Shown piece after piece: positions 7,411-15,451 of a DNA stretch of 46,556 nt (the stretch's first letter is position 1; every line of letters begins with the position of its first letter). The notes below the pieces were generated by a model that ran no database searches, was not told where the DNA came from, and saw nothing but the letters and a program-made list of their open reading frames with translations. Source of the DNA: Bacillota bacterium (GTDB taxonomy: Bacteria; Bacillota; Sulfobacillia; Sulfobacillales; Sulfobacillaceae). The translations under genes and the position numbers were made by a program. The stretch covers positions 1 through 46,556 of the forward strand of contig JAJZZH010000213.1 of the NCBI GenBank assembly GCA_021797675.1. Direction: 5' to 3'.

Positions 7411-8105
7411 AATGGTACGCATCCTCCACCGGGGCGGGGGTCGGAGGACTGACAGCCGCCCATCGCCTGTGCCGCTGGCTACCCCGGGCGGACACGATCG
7501 TTGTGTTTGATCAGGATTCCACCCACACGCTTGGTCCGTCGCTCTTGTGGTTCGACGGGGACGCGTCAGCCCGACCAAGTCGAGCGCGCCTTAGCCGATC
7601 TGAAAGAGCAGAGGCTTACCATGGTCAATGCGCCAATCACCGCCATCGACCCGCCGGCCAAACGCGTGGTCACCGGCGACATCCGCTGGATCGGCGACGC
7701 CCTCATCATCGCCCTGGGTGCCGCCCTCGATCCAGACGCCGTCCCGGGGAATTTCTATACGGTGGCGGGTGCCGAGGCCGTTTGGCGTCAATGGATCCCG
7801 TTGCATCAGGGCCGCGTCGTCGTTCTCATCAGCCGAGTGCCCTTTAAGGGTCCGGCGGCCCCCTACGAGGCGGCAACGCTCATCGACGGCCTGCTGCGCT
7901 AGCGACGCCGCCGCAAGGACGTCGAGATCGAGCTCTGGGCCGCCGCCGATGGGCGTGGCGTCACGTCAATGAAGCCGTCATCCATGCCTTGCAGCAGCGG
8001 GAGAGCGCCTGCCATCCCAATCAGGCGGTGCCCCGCGTCGACCCAGACGGCCGGCGTCTGCGCTTCGGCGACGGCGTGAAGGTAGCCTACGATGTCTTGG
8101 GGTAG
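7411..8105 (+). pseudogene. Sulfide:quinone oxidoreductase-like flavoprotein, frameshifted and truncated
   Basis: The original start ATG (7411) with GGAGGG upstream gives MVRIL, then the frame changes to GAGVGGLTAAHRL, the FAD-binding Rossmann motif. A second shift near 7555 leads to a long frame with KRVVTGDIRWIGDALIIALGA and FKGPAAPYEAATLIDGLLR, a block typical of SQR and flavocytochrome c sulfide dehydrogenase. A TAG (7900-7902) interrupts it before RRRKDVEIELW. A third shift near 7962 gives VNEAVIHALQQR and DGRRLRFGDGVKVAYDVLG, ending at TAG 8103-8105. The C-terminal membrane-attachment part is missing. At least three frameshifts and one stop make it non-functional. It would have oxidised sulfide and reduced quinone at the membrane. 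Confidence 0.8.
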
Positions 8106-8436
8106 GTTCCGCCCCACTGCGGAGACTTGGGATCGCGTGCATCGGCTCCGCCCGCCGGAGTCAAGCTTTGGAATAGGGCCTGGAAGCCCCGAACGCGAAC
8201 GTGGTTCGCCGATGTCTTGATCGTCATCTCACGCTCGATTGGATGGCCAGCAGATAATCAGAAGACGACGGCGAAACCCGAGTGCGGAAACGGGAGCGCT
8301 CAGGAAAGGACGGACCCATCCCCGAGGATCAGGGCGACCCAGCGTTGACGCTCTCCCGGGGTAGCGGGAAACGGTTGACAATGAAAGCGGATCGGATCGG
8401 CCCAATGCCAAAAGGCATAGGCCCTCCGTTTGCTAC
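8106..8436. other. Spacer without recognisable gene
   Basis: Short overlapping frames only. Probably residual sequence from the deleted 3' part of the flavoprotein gene and other eroded DNA; no domain is recognisable. Confidence 0.4.
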
Positions 8437-8672
8437 AAGCCATCGAGAGTCTCCGCTTTTCGGCCCGTAAAACCGCCGCGTATCGCCGGCGCCTGATGGG
8501 CGACATTGAACGGAAAGTCCAGGTGATGGGAACCAGCATGCCGTCCCCCGAGGAGCAATACATGGAGAGCTACCGCATCCTCGTCGACACCTACAAGGTG
8601 TATTACTCGCTGAATGCGGCACACACCTAAGCCTCCATTGAAGCGATCAAGCATATGCGCATGCAGTGACCA
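8437..8672 (+). pseudogene. Small unrecognised ORF with an in-frame stop
   Basis: The plus frame reads LQAIESLRFSARKTAAYRRR, then LMGDIERKVQVMGTSMPS and MESYRILVDTYKVYYSLNAAHT, where a TAA (8628-8630) interrupts; the same frame continues ASIEAIKHMRMQ to TGA at 8670-8672. Composition is protein-like and mostly helical, but I cannot name a family and see no strong ribosome binding site. It may be the C-terminal part of a decayed gene. Confidence 0.35.
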
Positions 8673-8885
8673 CCGGCTCTCATCGCCCACTGTGCAATTA
8701 CCGCTCTTCATGGGCCAAACGCCCCATCCATTCTTCTTTCGGTTGCAAGCAGACAAAGTTCGTGGAGCTAATGAGCGAGATTCGGGGGCGAGAGTCCCGC
8801 AGGGTGCCACTGAAGATGTCGAAGGGTTGTGCTCGGCTGTCCCAGCGCCGGGATGCTATACTACGATCAAGTGGAGGTGGCTCCC

Positions 8886-9140
8886 ATGGCGGTCGAACGC
8901 GAAGAGATTCAACGCCTCATCGAAACGATTCCCCCGGAACGCTTGCCCATGCTCGACCGTATCGTTCGCTGGCTAGCCAGTGAGGGCGGTGAGCGAGAAC
9001 TGATTTGGGATCCAGACGAAGTCGCCTTGATCCGCGACATCGTGGCGCATGGAAACAACGAGCGGTTTTTCGGCGCCGACGAGGCCGACCGCTACCTCAG
9101 GTATTTGTCCGGCCACGACGAGACGACGCCGGAACCCTGA
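8886..9140 (+). CDS. Small acidic protein, candidate antitoxin
   Basis: An 84-residue acidic protein starting at ATG 8886 with GGAGG about 9 bp upstream; upstream in-frame starts lack this. The N-terminal part (VEREEIQRLIETIPPERLPML then DRIVRWLASEG) predicts two helices of the kind that may dimerise or bind DNA. The C-terminal half (WDPDEVALIRDIVAHGNNERFFGADEA) is acidic and may wrap the partner. Its stop codon overlaps the start of the next gene by one base (TGATG), so translation is coupled. The overlap, size and charge of the pair suggest a type II toxin-antitoxin module with the antitoxin first. I recognise no named antitoxin family, so the role is inferred. Confidence 0.65.
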   Translation: MAVEREEIQRLIETIPPERLPMLDRIVRWLASEGGERELIWDPDEVALIRDIVAHGNNERFFGADEADRYLRYLSGHDETTPEP

Positions 9141-9478
9141 TGTCGCGCATCCGATTTGCTCGGCGTGCTCTGCAGGATTTGTGGGACTATGACCGCTGGC
9201 GCGGGCACCCCAACCAGGGGTGGGATCCGGTCGCCCTCCTCTTGCGCCAGACCATCAGCGTCTATCTGGAACGCTTTCCGACGTACGAGGATTTGCCCTT
9301 TCGCGCCCTGACGATCTGGGATGAGCCAAATGGACGCCTGCTGGACATCGAGCTGAAGCGGGTCCTCATCGCGTTTCGCGGAAAAAGGTTTCGTGTGTAC
9401 GTGGGACCAGGCGTGAACCCGGTGGAGCTTTTAGTTTGGCGGATTCGTCATCCCCGACAACGTCCCATTGAAGAGTAG
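9140..9478 (+). CDS. Small basic protein, candidate RelE/ParE-like toxin
   Basis: A 112-residue basic protein starting at ATG 9140 inside the stop codon of the preceding gene. It begins MSRIRFARRALQDLWDYDRW, the strand-helix start common in the RelE/ParE fold (residues assigned as the structure R-F-x-x-x-A-x-x-D-L). It ends with strand-like segments KRVLIAFRGKRFRVYVGPG and VELLVWRIRHPR, where the last block resembles the V-x-V-W-x-I-x-H C-terminus seen in that fold. An insertion of about 30 residues in the middle is longer than in most RelE proteins, which are about 85-100 residues. The probable action is mRNA cleavage or gyrase inhibition, neutralised by the upstream protein. Assignment rests on gene layout and fold impression. 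Confidence 0.6.
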   Translation: MSRIRFARRALQDLWDYDRWRGHPNQGWDPVALLLRQTISVYLERFPTYEDLPFRALTIWDEPNGRLLDIELKRVLIAFRGKRFRVYVGPGVNPVELLVWRIRHPRQRPIEE

Positions 9479-9833
9479 TCCCGGATGGCTCGATGTGTGG
9501 GCCGCGGCGGGGCCCCCCGTCGTCGTTCATCACCGGGAAAGAATGCCCCTGGCAGCTTGACCGTCCATGCTGCGGTCCGAGACAGACCAACCTCGCTGCC
9601 ATTCGTAAAAAAGGGCCGTCGAAGCCGTCCATGGTTGAAGTGCGACAGGGCGGGCATGTCGCTGTTAACGATCCCGGGAACCAGTGCAACGTGCAATAGT
9701 TCTCAGGCTCAATGGCCGGGTAATGGGGGCAAATCTTCCTCAAGACTATCACGGCAGGTCCGACCTACATGATACGGTAAGGCTATCAAGCACGAGACCA
9801 CAGAGGCCACTATGATGGGTTGGAGATGAGTGC
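9479..9833. other. Spacer without recognisable gene
   Basis: Overlapping short frames on both strands, none with a domain or a convincing ribosome binding site. No terminator-like stem with a T-run is visible after the toxin-like gene. Confidence 0.4.
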
Positions 9834-10720
9834 ATGCTGAATTCTATGCCGCCCGAGTGGAGCCGGCGCGTTCGGGCGCTCCCCGAGTTCACCGACACCC
9901 GCCAGTGGGACTGCCTGCGCCACTGCCGCCATTCGGAAGTCTGGCGTGTGACTTTGGCTTCGGGCGCGATGCTGATTGCCAAACGTGGTGTGGGCGCCGA
10001 GGTGCGGGAAGCTCAGGTTTATCACGACTTACTCGTTCCTCTGGCGTTGCCGCACCCCACCGTCTTCGCGGCACTGCCCGAAGCCGATGCCCAGATTCTG
10101 TTGATGGAAGACCTGGGCCTCGAGACCAGGGTCAGTCGGCCAACGGCCGACCGGTTTGCCGAGGCGGCGCGCACGCTGGCGGACCTGCGACGTCACGCCG
10201 GGTCACGTCTTCTATCGAACGGATTGCCCGCCGCGGTGCACGCGACCTATGCTCTGTCTGCTGACGCCAATAGGGTGTCCGTGCAGCGGGTGATGGATCG
10301 CGCGGTACTCGCCCCGCGGAAAATGCGCAGTTGTGGCTCTGGCTCAATCCCACAATTTGGGTGGCCTCGTTCAGCTTGGCGCTCAACAACTGGTACGTCC
10401 CACTGCGAGATGACGTCTACCAGGATGACCACATTGTGCACGTATTGGCGAGCGAAGGGCTACAGCCCAATCGTTGGACCGAAGCCGATCAGGAACTGAC
10501 CGAGCGCTGGTGGATTCAACACTGGGACCGGGACGAAGAACTGGGGGACTTTGCCAACTTCTTTCAACTGTGGGTGGACATGCGAACGGGATTTTGCCGG
10601 CGCATGACCGCCGAGAGGGCCAATGGACGCCAATGGGATATTCTGGTCGATTCCCTCATCCTCAATGATGTGTCGCAGGGGCCGGACGCCATCTTTGCGG
10701 GGCCCGCAGCCACTCCATAA
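9834..10720 (+). pseudogene. Phosphotransferase-like gene broken by a frameshift
   Basis: From ATG 9834 (GGAG upstream) the first about 160 residues resemble the N-lobe of aminoglycoside phosphotransferase or choline-kinase-like proteins: VWRVTLASGAMLIAKRG with the ATP-binding lysine, then YHDLLVPLALPHPTVFAALP and ILLMEDLGLETR, the hinge. Near 10300-10330 the readable frame changes to NAQLWLWLNPTIWVASFSL and continues to 10720 with protein-like but unrecognised sequence (NNWYVPLRDDVYQDDHIVHV onward). The catalytic HGDxxxxN and DxD motifs of the C-lobe are not visible in any frame. A deletion with a frameshift probably joined two pieces. If an intact relative has this architecture it is not one I know. 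Confidence 0.5.
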
Positions 10721-11378
10721 CCGGGCGCAGCCGGAGCGATTTATCTGTACTTGATTGTGTTGCCTACCTTTGGCTATTCCCTTGATCTCGCAGTCTTGAT
10801 GCGCATACGGGGGACACGAGAAGCATTCTGGGAGGGTTGGCCGACACGACGCCGATCGACGGGGGGCTCAGAGGGCGGCGGTGCCGAAACCTCTGGCGCA
10901 GGAAGCGGTCACGCCCAGTTGGGCGAACTCTACCGTGAGGACTGGCGGTCAATGGGTTGCTTCGTCGCGCCGAGGCGATGTTGAACGGAACGTTCGGACC
11001 GGGACGCGCTCGTCGGCACCTCGAACCGCGGTCTATCGGAAGCCGGAGGTCGGCTCGGTCCCATATCGAGGGGGTCTGAGTAACGTCATGCGGTGGCAAA
11101 CGTCTTGACGCCGACATCCACCCCTTCGAGACCATTGGCCGTGCGGGTCCGATCATAGACGGGATTGGGTACGTCAGTCCTGTGACGGCGAGCGCTTTAT
11201 ATCCCATACTTAAAGGTAGGGGTTTTACGGCGCATTTGATAATAAGGAGGCGTGGGTGGGGAAGAAACTGTTAAAACCCCTTTTCCCTCGGGACGTGCAA
11301 AGCTAAACGGGGTGGCCGGGATGGCGTTCATCGCGTTCGGCCTAGATCGATAGCGACGGCGCGACACGGTGGTGCGGG
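10721..11378. other. Gene-poor spacer with one long inverted repeat
   Basis: No recognisable gene. AGGGGTTTTA (11218-11227) and TAAAACCCCT (11272-11281) are exact reverse complements around a 44-nt loop that contains AAGGAGG (11244-11250). From a GTG at 11256 that site could initiate only a 16-codon ORF (VGKKLLKPLFPRDVQS). It could be the leftover start of a deleted gene or a leader peptide. Confidence 0.4.
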
Positions 11379-12452
11379 TCAGGCCGTGCGGCCACAGCAG
11401 CGTTTGTATTTTTTCCCGCTACCACACGGGCACGGCGCATTACGCCCGATGTGTTTGCGCTTCCCGCGTTTCGCAGGTCGCTCATGGTCAGGCTCCTCGG
11501 ATCCTGACCCGATGCCCAAATAGAGCTCCGCCAAGGGGTAGAACGTTTCGGGTTTGTGAGGGTCCAAGGTGAACGTTTTGGTCGCCAAAGTCGTTGGCTC
11601 AAGGGTCTCGCCTGGCTTGGGGGTACGGACAGGAAATCGGACCTTGTCGGGATCGTCCGGGTGCGCCAATACCAGGTTTAGTAAGCTGACCGCCACCATC
11701 TCTTTAAGACTGTCCGGGGCTAAACGGTCGTAATGCCAGGCATGCAGCAGTGCTTTTTGGAAATATTTCTCTCCCTCTTCAATTTCACCGAGATCGTAAA
11801 GCATTCCACCGATTGAAAAGCACGATTCAACTTGTTCTCCGTCTAGCCGCAGCGATTGCTCAAACGCCGCCATGGCCAGTTCGGGACGCCATCCCGCCCA
11901 ATACAGATTGCCCAAGCGATTCCAAAGATACGCGTCCTGCCCTTCGACTTGTATGCGCTCCAGCAAATGACTTTCACCATCCGTTGCCCATCGGGGCAAG
12001 AAGCCATCGAACAGGCGCAAGGCACCGACCGTCACCAGTCGCTTAGTTTTGAACCGTGCCAGCATCAGGTGCGTGATGATTGAAAGCTGGAATTTGGCAG
12101 GCAGATCCCACTCAGCCGCATCGCAATGCTTGCAGCGAAAATATCCGGTACACTGTATCTGCTCCCCAAGAGTCTTCGAATCGGTCGGATCGGCCCCCGC
12201 TTCGCGCTTGTCGTCAAAATTGACGACGACGAGACCAATGTCATATTGCTCTTTGCGTTGGCAGCGTCGACATACCAGCCAAGCTTTGTGCTGTGGGCGC
12301 CGACGGCTGACCTTGTTCACGTTGTGGGCGACCGTCTTGACATATTTTCCCGGCAGCATATCGACGCTCAATCGCTCTGGCAGACGATCCACCGGCGTTC
12401 CGGTCAACAGACTGACGAGTAATGGGTTGATGCTGCAAGGGTCGCTTGGCAA
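11379..12452 (-). CDS. SEC-C motif protein with two zinc-ribbon-like CxxC pairs and TPR-like repeats
   Basis: A 357-residue protein from a TTG start at 12452, chosen because GGAGGTGAT lies 7 bp upstream; longer frames lack this. It has a CRRC pair near residue 60 and a CKHC pair near 107, probably one zinc site; a helical middle with TPR-like units (AYLWNRLGNLYWAGWRPELAM, then SCFSIGGMLYDLGEIEEGEKY); and a C-terminal SEC-C zinc motif (IGRNAPCPCGSGKKYKRCC). SEC-C occurs at the end of SecA and of many uncharacterised proteins, where it may mediate binding to SecB or ribosomes or simply act as a zinc-binding tag. Function unknown. It stands alone, transcribed away from the AraC gene. Confidence 0.8.
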   Translation of the reverse strand: MPSDPCSINPLLVSLLTGTPVDRLPERLSVDMLPGKYVKTVAHNVNKVSRRRPQHKAWLVCRRCQRKEQYDIGLVVVNFDDKREAGADPTDSKTLGEQIQCTGYFRCKHCDAAEWDLPAKFQLSIITHLMLARFKTKRLVTVGALRLFDGFLPRWATDGESHLLERIQVEGQDAYLWNRLGNLYWAGWRPELAMAAFEQSLRLDGEQVESCFSIGGMLYDLGEIEEGEKYFQKALLHAWHYDRLAPDSLKEMVAVSLLNLVLAHPDDPDKVRFPVRTPKPGETLEPTTLATKTFTLDPHKPETFYPLAELYLGIGSGSEEPDHERPAKRGKRKHIGRNAPCPCGSGKKYKRCCGRTA

Positions 12453-13122
12453 AAGATCACCTCCCCGGAGCTGTCTGGCGGGTAACCGCGCGCTGATCAC
12501 CGATCGGGTGGCCGGTAGCCCCCTCTCCTTCATTGTACCGAACGTGCAGGGCTTGGTGCAGGGTTTGGATCGCGCGATTTGTTTTTTGGGGTGACCGAGG
12601 CGCGAAACTTGTCGAACGTCGGGGTGAGTGAGCCGCCAGGCGATGGGGTCCGGAAACCATGGAAGAGCGGTTACGCACCCCCATGGTCACGGCGGTCAGC
12701 ACCAGATCTTGGCGGATCAGGGGCGGGCCAGTTGATATATCCGCTTCAGTCCTGGGTGAGGATCCGCCGGGTTTGATAGACCGGGGCCGGTCTGAGGGGG
12801 CTCCGCCAGCACCGATAGCCGCGCACCCTTGTGTCGCGGACACTACCGACGAGGTGAACGCGCTCCTGACCCACCGACGTCTTGCCTCGGGCTGATCCAC
12901 CCCCACACGATGCGGGGACAGGCCGAGGCATTGACGTGGCTGACGTCCGGGGCCGTTAGAAAATCGTGCGCAAGGGCTTGCCGTCAGCAGTCAATTCGGC
13001 TACAACTGAGGCAACCACCACGCCTCGGATCGAGGTCAGCGGTGATCCCCGAACTCGTTGCGGACGGATCCGCGTCGGTGGCCGGTGTGAGGCGAGGGTG
13101 GCCAGCAGCAAGGAGAGTTGCC
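12453..13122. other. Divergent spacer between the SEC-C gene and the AraC gene
   Basis: About 670 bp between two divergent genes, so it should hold two promoters; none matches consensus well enough to call. A perfect 7-bp stem AGACCGG/CCGGTCT lies at 12778-12793. The open frame upstream of the AraC start continues to 12829 but lacks a ribosome binding site and family similarity. Confidence 0.4.
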
Positions 13123-14001
13123 ATGACGTTTTCGGTTTCTTTGGCGGGCGACTTTGTTGTTAAACCGGGAGCGCAGCTGCTGGCGCGCCAATTGCCGGAC
13201 TGGGAAATCGTGTACTTTCCCGTCGCCAGTGCGACCGAGTACGAAGTGTTCGGACAGTCCTGGTGTTTAGCCAGACCGTCACTGGTGCTTACGCGTCCCG
13301 GCACGGTGCACTCATATCGATTTGACCGACAGCACTCCACCCGACATCTGTTTGCCCATTTCCGATGTGACCTGTCCATGCACCCTGCCTTGGCCGAGAT
13401 CGCGCCTTGCATGGTTGTGCCAGCTCTGCCGATTCTCTTGGCCGAGCCCGCGTTTAGTCAAGTGATGCGCTTGGCGCACCGTCAAGAGCCCCTTTGGCGA
13501 ATACGTGCATCGGCTTTAATCATGACGATGGTCTATGAATTGGTGGGAACCGCTATCCCGATGTCTCCCGCCAATCCGCGTAATGAGCCGGATCTGCCCA
13601 TCGGAGTCAGACTGGCCCTGTCGTACATTCAACAGCATTTCGCGGAACCGATCGGGGTGGCGGATATGGCCGCCGCGGTAGGATGGAGTCACGCGCACCT
13701 GGCCCGGACGTTTGCCCACTATCTGCATGAACCACCCTCCAAGGTGCTGCTGCAGCACCGCGTGGCCGAGGCGTGCAAATTGCTCCAGGAAAGCCACCGA
13801 ACAATCCAAGAAGTGGCCTATATGGTGGGATTTCGCGACGAATCGTATTTTTCCCGCGTATTTTCCCGGCTTAAGGGGATAAGCGCCTCGCAATATCGGC
13901 AACAACTTGCCAGAGATCGCCATACGTATTACGCCGACTATGTGGATGAAGAACAAACCCATCCGCTAAATCAATATTTTTCGTTCGCAGACGCACCCTA
14001 G
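13123..14001 (+). CDS. AraC-family transcriptional regulator
   Basis: A 292-residue regulator from ATG 13123 with AAGGAG upstream; the frame is open further back but homology starts here. The N-terminal cupin-like effector domain (about 1-150) includes LTRPGTVHSYRFD, a typical segment of AraC sugar sensors. The C-terminal double helix-turn-helix (about 165-265) shows IGVADMAAAVGWSHAHLARTF, then KVLLQHRVAEACKLL, IQEVAYMVGFRDESYFSRVF and the ending GISASQYR, all diagnostic. It lies 529 bp upstream of the ThuA-Gfo/Idh operon in the same direction, so it is the probable activator of block A. Dyads at 14080-14141 and 14477-14523 are candidate binding sites. Confidence 0.92.
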   Translation: MTFSVSLAGDFVVKPGAQLLARQLPDWEIVYFPVASATEYEVFGQSWCLARPSLVLTRPGTVHSYRFDRQHSTRHLFAHFRCDLSMHPALAEIAPCMVVPALPILLAEPAFSQVMRLAHRQEPLWRIRASALIMTMVYELVGTAIPMSPANPRNEPDLPIGVRLALSYIQQHFAEPIGVADMAAAVGWSHAHLARTFAHYLHEPPSKVLLQHRVAEACKLLQESHRTIQEVAYMVGFRDESYFSRVFSRLKGISASQYRQQLARDRHTYYADYVDEEQTHPLNQYFSFADAP

Positions 14002-14079
14002 GCCTGCCTTCTATGCACCTCCCGAAGTGGAAGCCTCCAAAAGCTTAGCAACTTAGCATGAGAGAAGAGCCGCTATATT

Positions 14080-14141
14080 ATCATAAAACTCCATGGTTTA
14101 TGATTTATCATCCATTAATAGAATTCGGAACAGATGATAAA
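14080..14141. promoter_or_regulatory. AT-rich cluster of TTTATSAT inverted repeats
   Basis: ATCATAAA (14080-14087) pairs with TTTATGAT (14097-14104), and TTTATCATC (14104-14112) pairs with GATGATAAA (14133-14141), both exact. The four half-sites share TTTAT(G/C)AT. They lie within an AT-rich island in GC-rich DNA, between the AraC gene and the operon it is likely to regulate. They could be regulator-binding sites or part of an AT-rich promoter. Confidence 0.5.
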
Positions 14142-14476
14142 AATATATTCGATAGATAGATTAACGGGGCCCGAACGACCAAACCGGAGAAGCCATCGAA
14201 CGTGGCCCGACGCATGAGGGGTGGGTGATATCGCGTTGGTCGGCGAGGCTTCCGCGCTGCCGCTGGGGGGGGGGAACCACCTAGACCGCGGAGGGCTTGC
14301 GAAAGGACCCGACGGGACGGCGCTGGAGGGGTGCCAGGGGCAGGCCAATGAATGCCTGGCCCTCGGGCGGAGCGAGCGGTTCCCAACCGGCGCCCCGGGT
14401 TGGGGCAGAACTTCCGGGTCCAGGCCCCCCCGTCGCTACCCCGGCAAGGGGAAATATCCAATCCGAAGGGGGCAAG

Positions 14477-14523
14477 AACCTGGTTACGGGAGGACGCGGG
14501 TCGCCCCGGTTTTGAACCAGGTT
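14477..14523 (+). promoter_or_regulatory. Pair of AACCNGGTT sites at the operon start
   Basis: AACCTGGTT (14477-14485) and AACCAGGTT (14515-14523) are reverse complements of each other, and each is a dyad by itself. Centres are 38 bp apart. The second copy ends 7 bp before the ThuA start codon, where it also supplies the only purine run available for ribosome binding. They may be operator sites, or arms of an RNA hairpin that hides the ribosome binding site. Confidence 0.4.
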
Positions 14524-14530
14524 GAACGCG

Positions 14531-15259
14531 ATGACACGAGTTACAGTGTGGAACGAGTACCGACACGAACGCGATGAGCCGAAGATTCGGCAGGTCTACC
14601 CCCAGGGGATTCATACGGCGATTAAAGAGGCCCTGGAACCGCGGTTTGCCGTGCGCACCGCCACCTTGGACGAGGACGCCGACCATGGACTCAGCGAAGA
14701 CGTCTTGAATAATACGGATGTCCTAACCTGGTGGGGGCACATGGCGCACCAAGAGGTCGACGACCGCGTGGTCGATCGGGTGCGGCAACGGGTTTTGGAG
14801 GGAATGGGGCTGGTTGTGCTGCACTCGGCCCACCATTCCAAGGTGTTCCGCCGACTGATGGGCACAACCTGCAACCTGAAGTGGCGGGAAGACGGCCGCC
14901 ACGAGCGAATTTGGGTCGTCAATCCCGCGCATCCGGTGGCGCGCGAGTTGCCGCTCTGGATCGATTTGCCCCAGGAAGAGATGTACGGGGAAATTTTCGA
15001 CGTGCCGACCCCGGATGAACTCGTATTCATTAGTTGGTTTCCCGGGGGCGAGGTGTTTCGGAGCGGAGTGGGGTACTACCGGGGGCGTGGCCGTATCTTT
15101 TATTTTCGGCCCGGCCATGAGGCGTTTCCCACCTACTACCACCCGCACGTGCAAACGATTCTGCGCAATGCCGTGGCGTGGGCGGCGCCTACGCTGGGTC
15201 CGGCCCCGGAGTTTGAGTGGTCACCGTCTTTGGAGCCCAGAGCCGGCGATCGAGGCTGA
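14531..15259 (+). CDS. ThuA-like domain protein, first copy
   Basis: A 242-residue protein of the ThuA family (trehalose utilisation; class I glutamine-amidotransferase-like fold). Motifs include [59 protein letters not shown], and the C-terminal [20 protein letters not shown] followed by [19 protein letters not shown]. ThuA works with the Gfo/Idh protein ThuB in keto-disaccharide metabolism of trehalose and sucrose in Rhizobiales, and two Gfo/Idh genes follow immediately here. The start ATG 14531 has only a weak ribosome binding site. It probably acts on a 3-keto-glycoside or related intermediate; the exact reaction cannot be told. It opens the block A operon. Confidence 0.85.
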   Translation: MTRVTVWNEYRHERDEPKIRQVYPQGIHTAIKEALEPRFAVRTATLDEDADHGLSEDVLNNTDVLTWWGHMAHQEVDDRVVDRVRQRVLEGMGLVVLHSAHHSKVFRRLMGTTCNLKWREDGRHERIWVVNPAHPVARELPLWIDLPQEEMYGEIFDVPTPDELVFISWFPGGEVFRSGVGYYRGRGRIFYFRPGHEAFPTYYHPHVQTILRNAVAWAAPTLGPAPEFEWSPSLEPRAGDRG

Positions 15260-15451
15260 CCTGGCGCGGACGACCAATCAACCCGTCCACCAGGTAACCG
15301 ACGAAGAACCAACGACGGCGAAAGCCAAGAGCCGGAGGCCGGGCAGGGAAACGGGGCTGGCCACGGCTTGAATCGGATCATAACCCGCAAGGCGGGGTAC
15401 AGCCCGGGGTCCGCACAGATCGCCAGGGCTGCGTGGAAAGGGGTCTGGAAG

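Larger units (their letters stand above)
14002..14530. other. Intergenic region in front of the ThuA operon
   Basis: An AT-rich segment at about 14070-14165 with clustered dyads is followed by about 300 bp of GC-rich sequence without a recognisable gene, then the AACCNGGTT pair next to the operon start. It probably contains the AraC terminator and the operon promoter, although no clean consensus promoter is visible. Confidence 0.5.

Noticed and set aside
12829-13122. N-terminal extension of the AraC protein
   Set aside because: No similarity to the family and a good ribosome binding site exists just before 13123.
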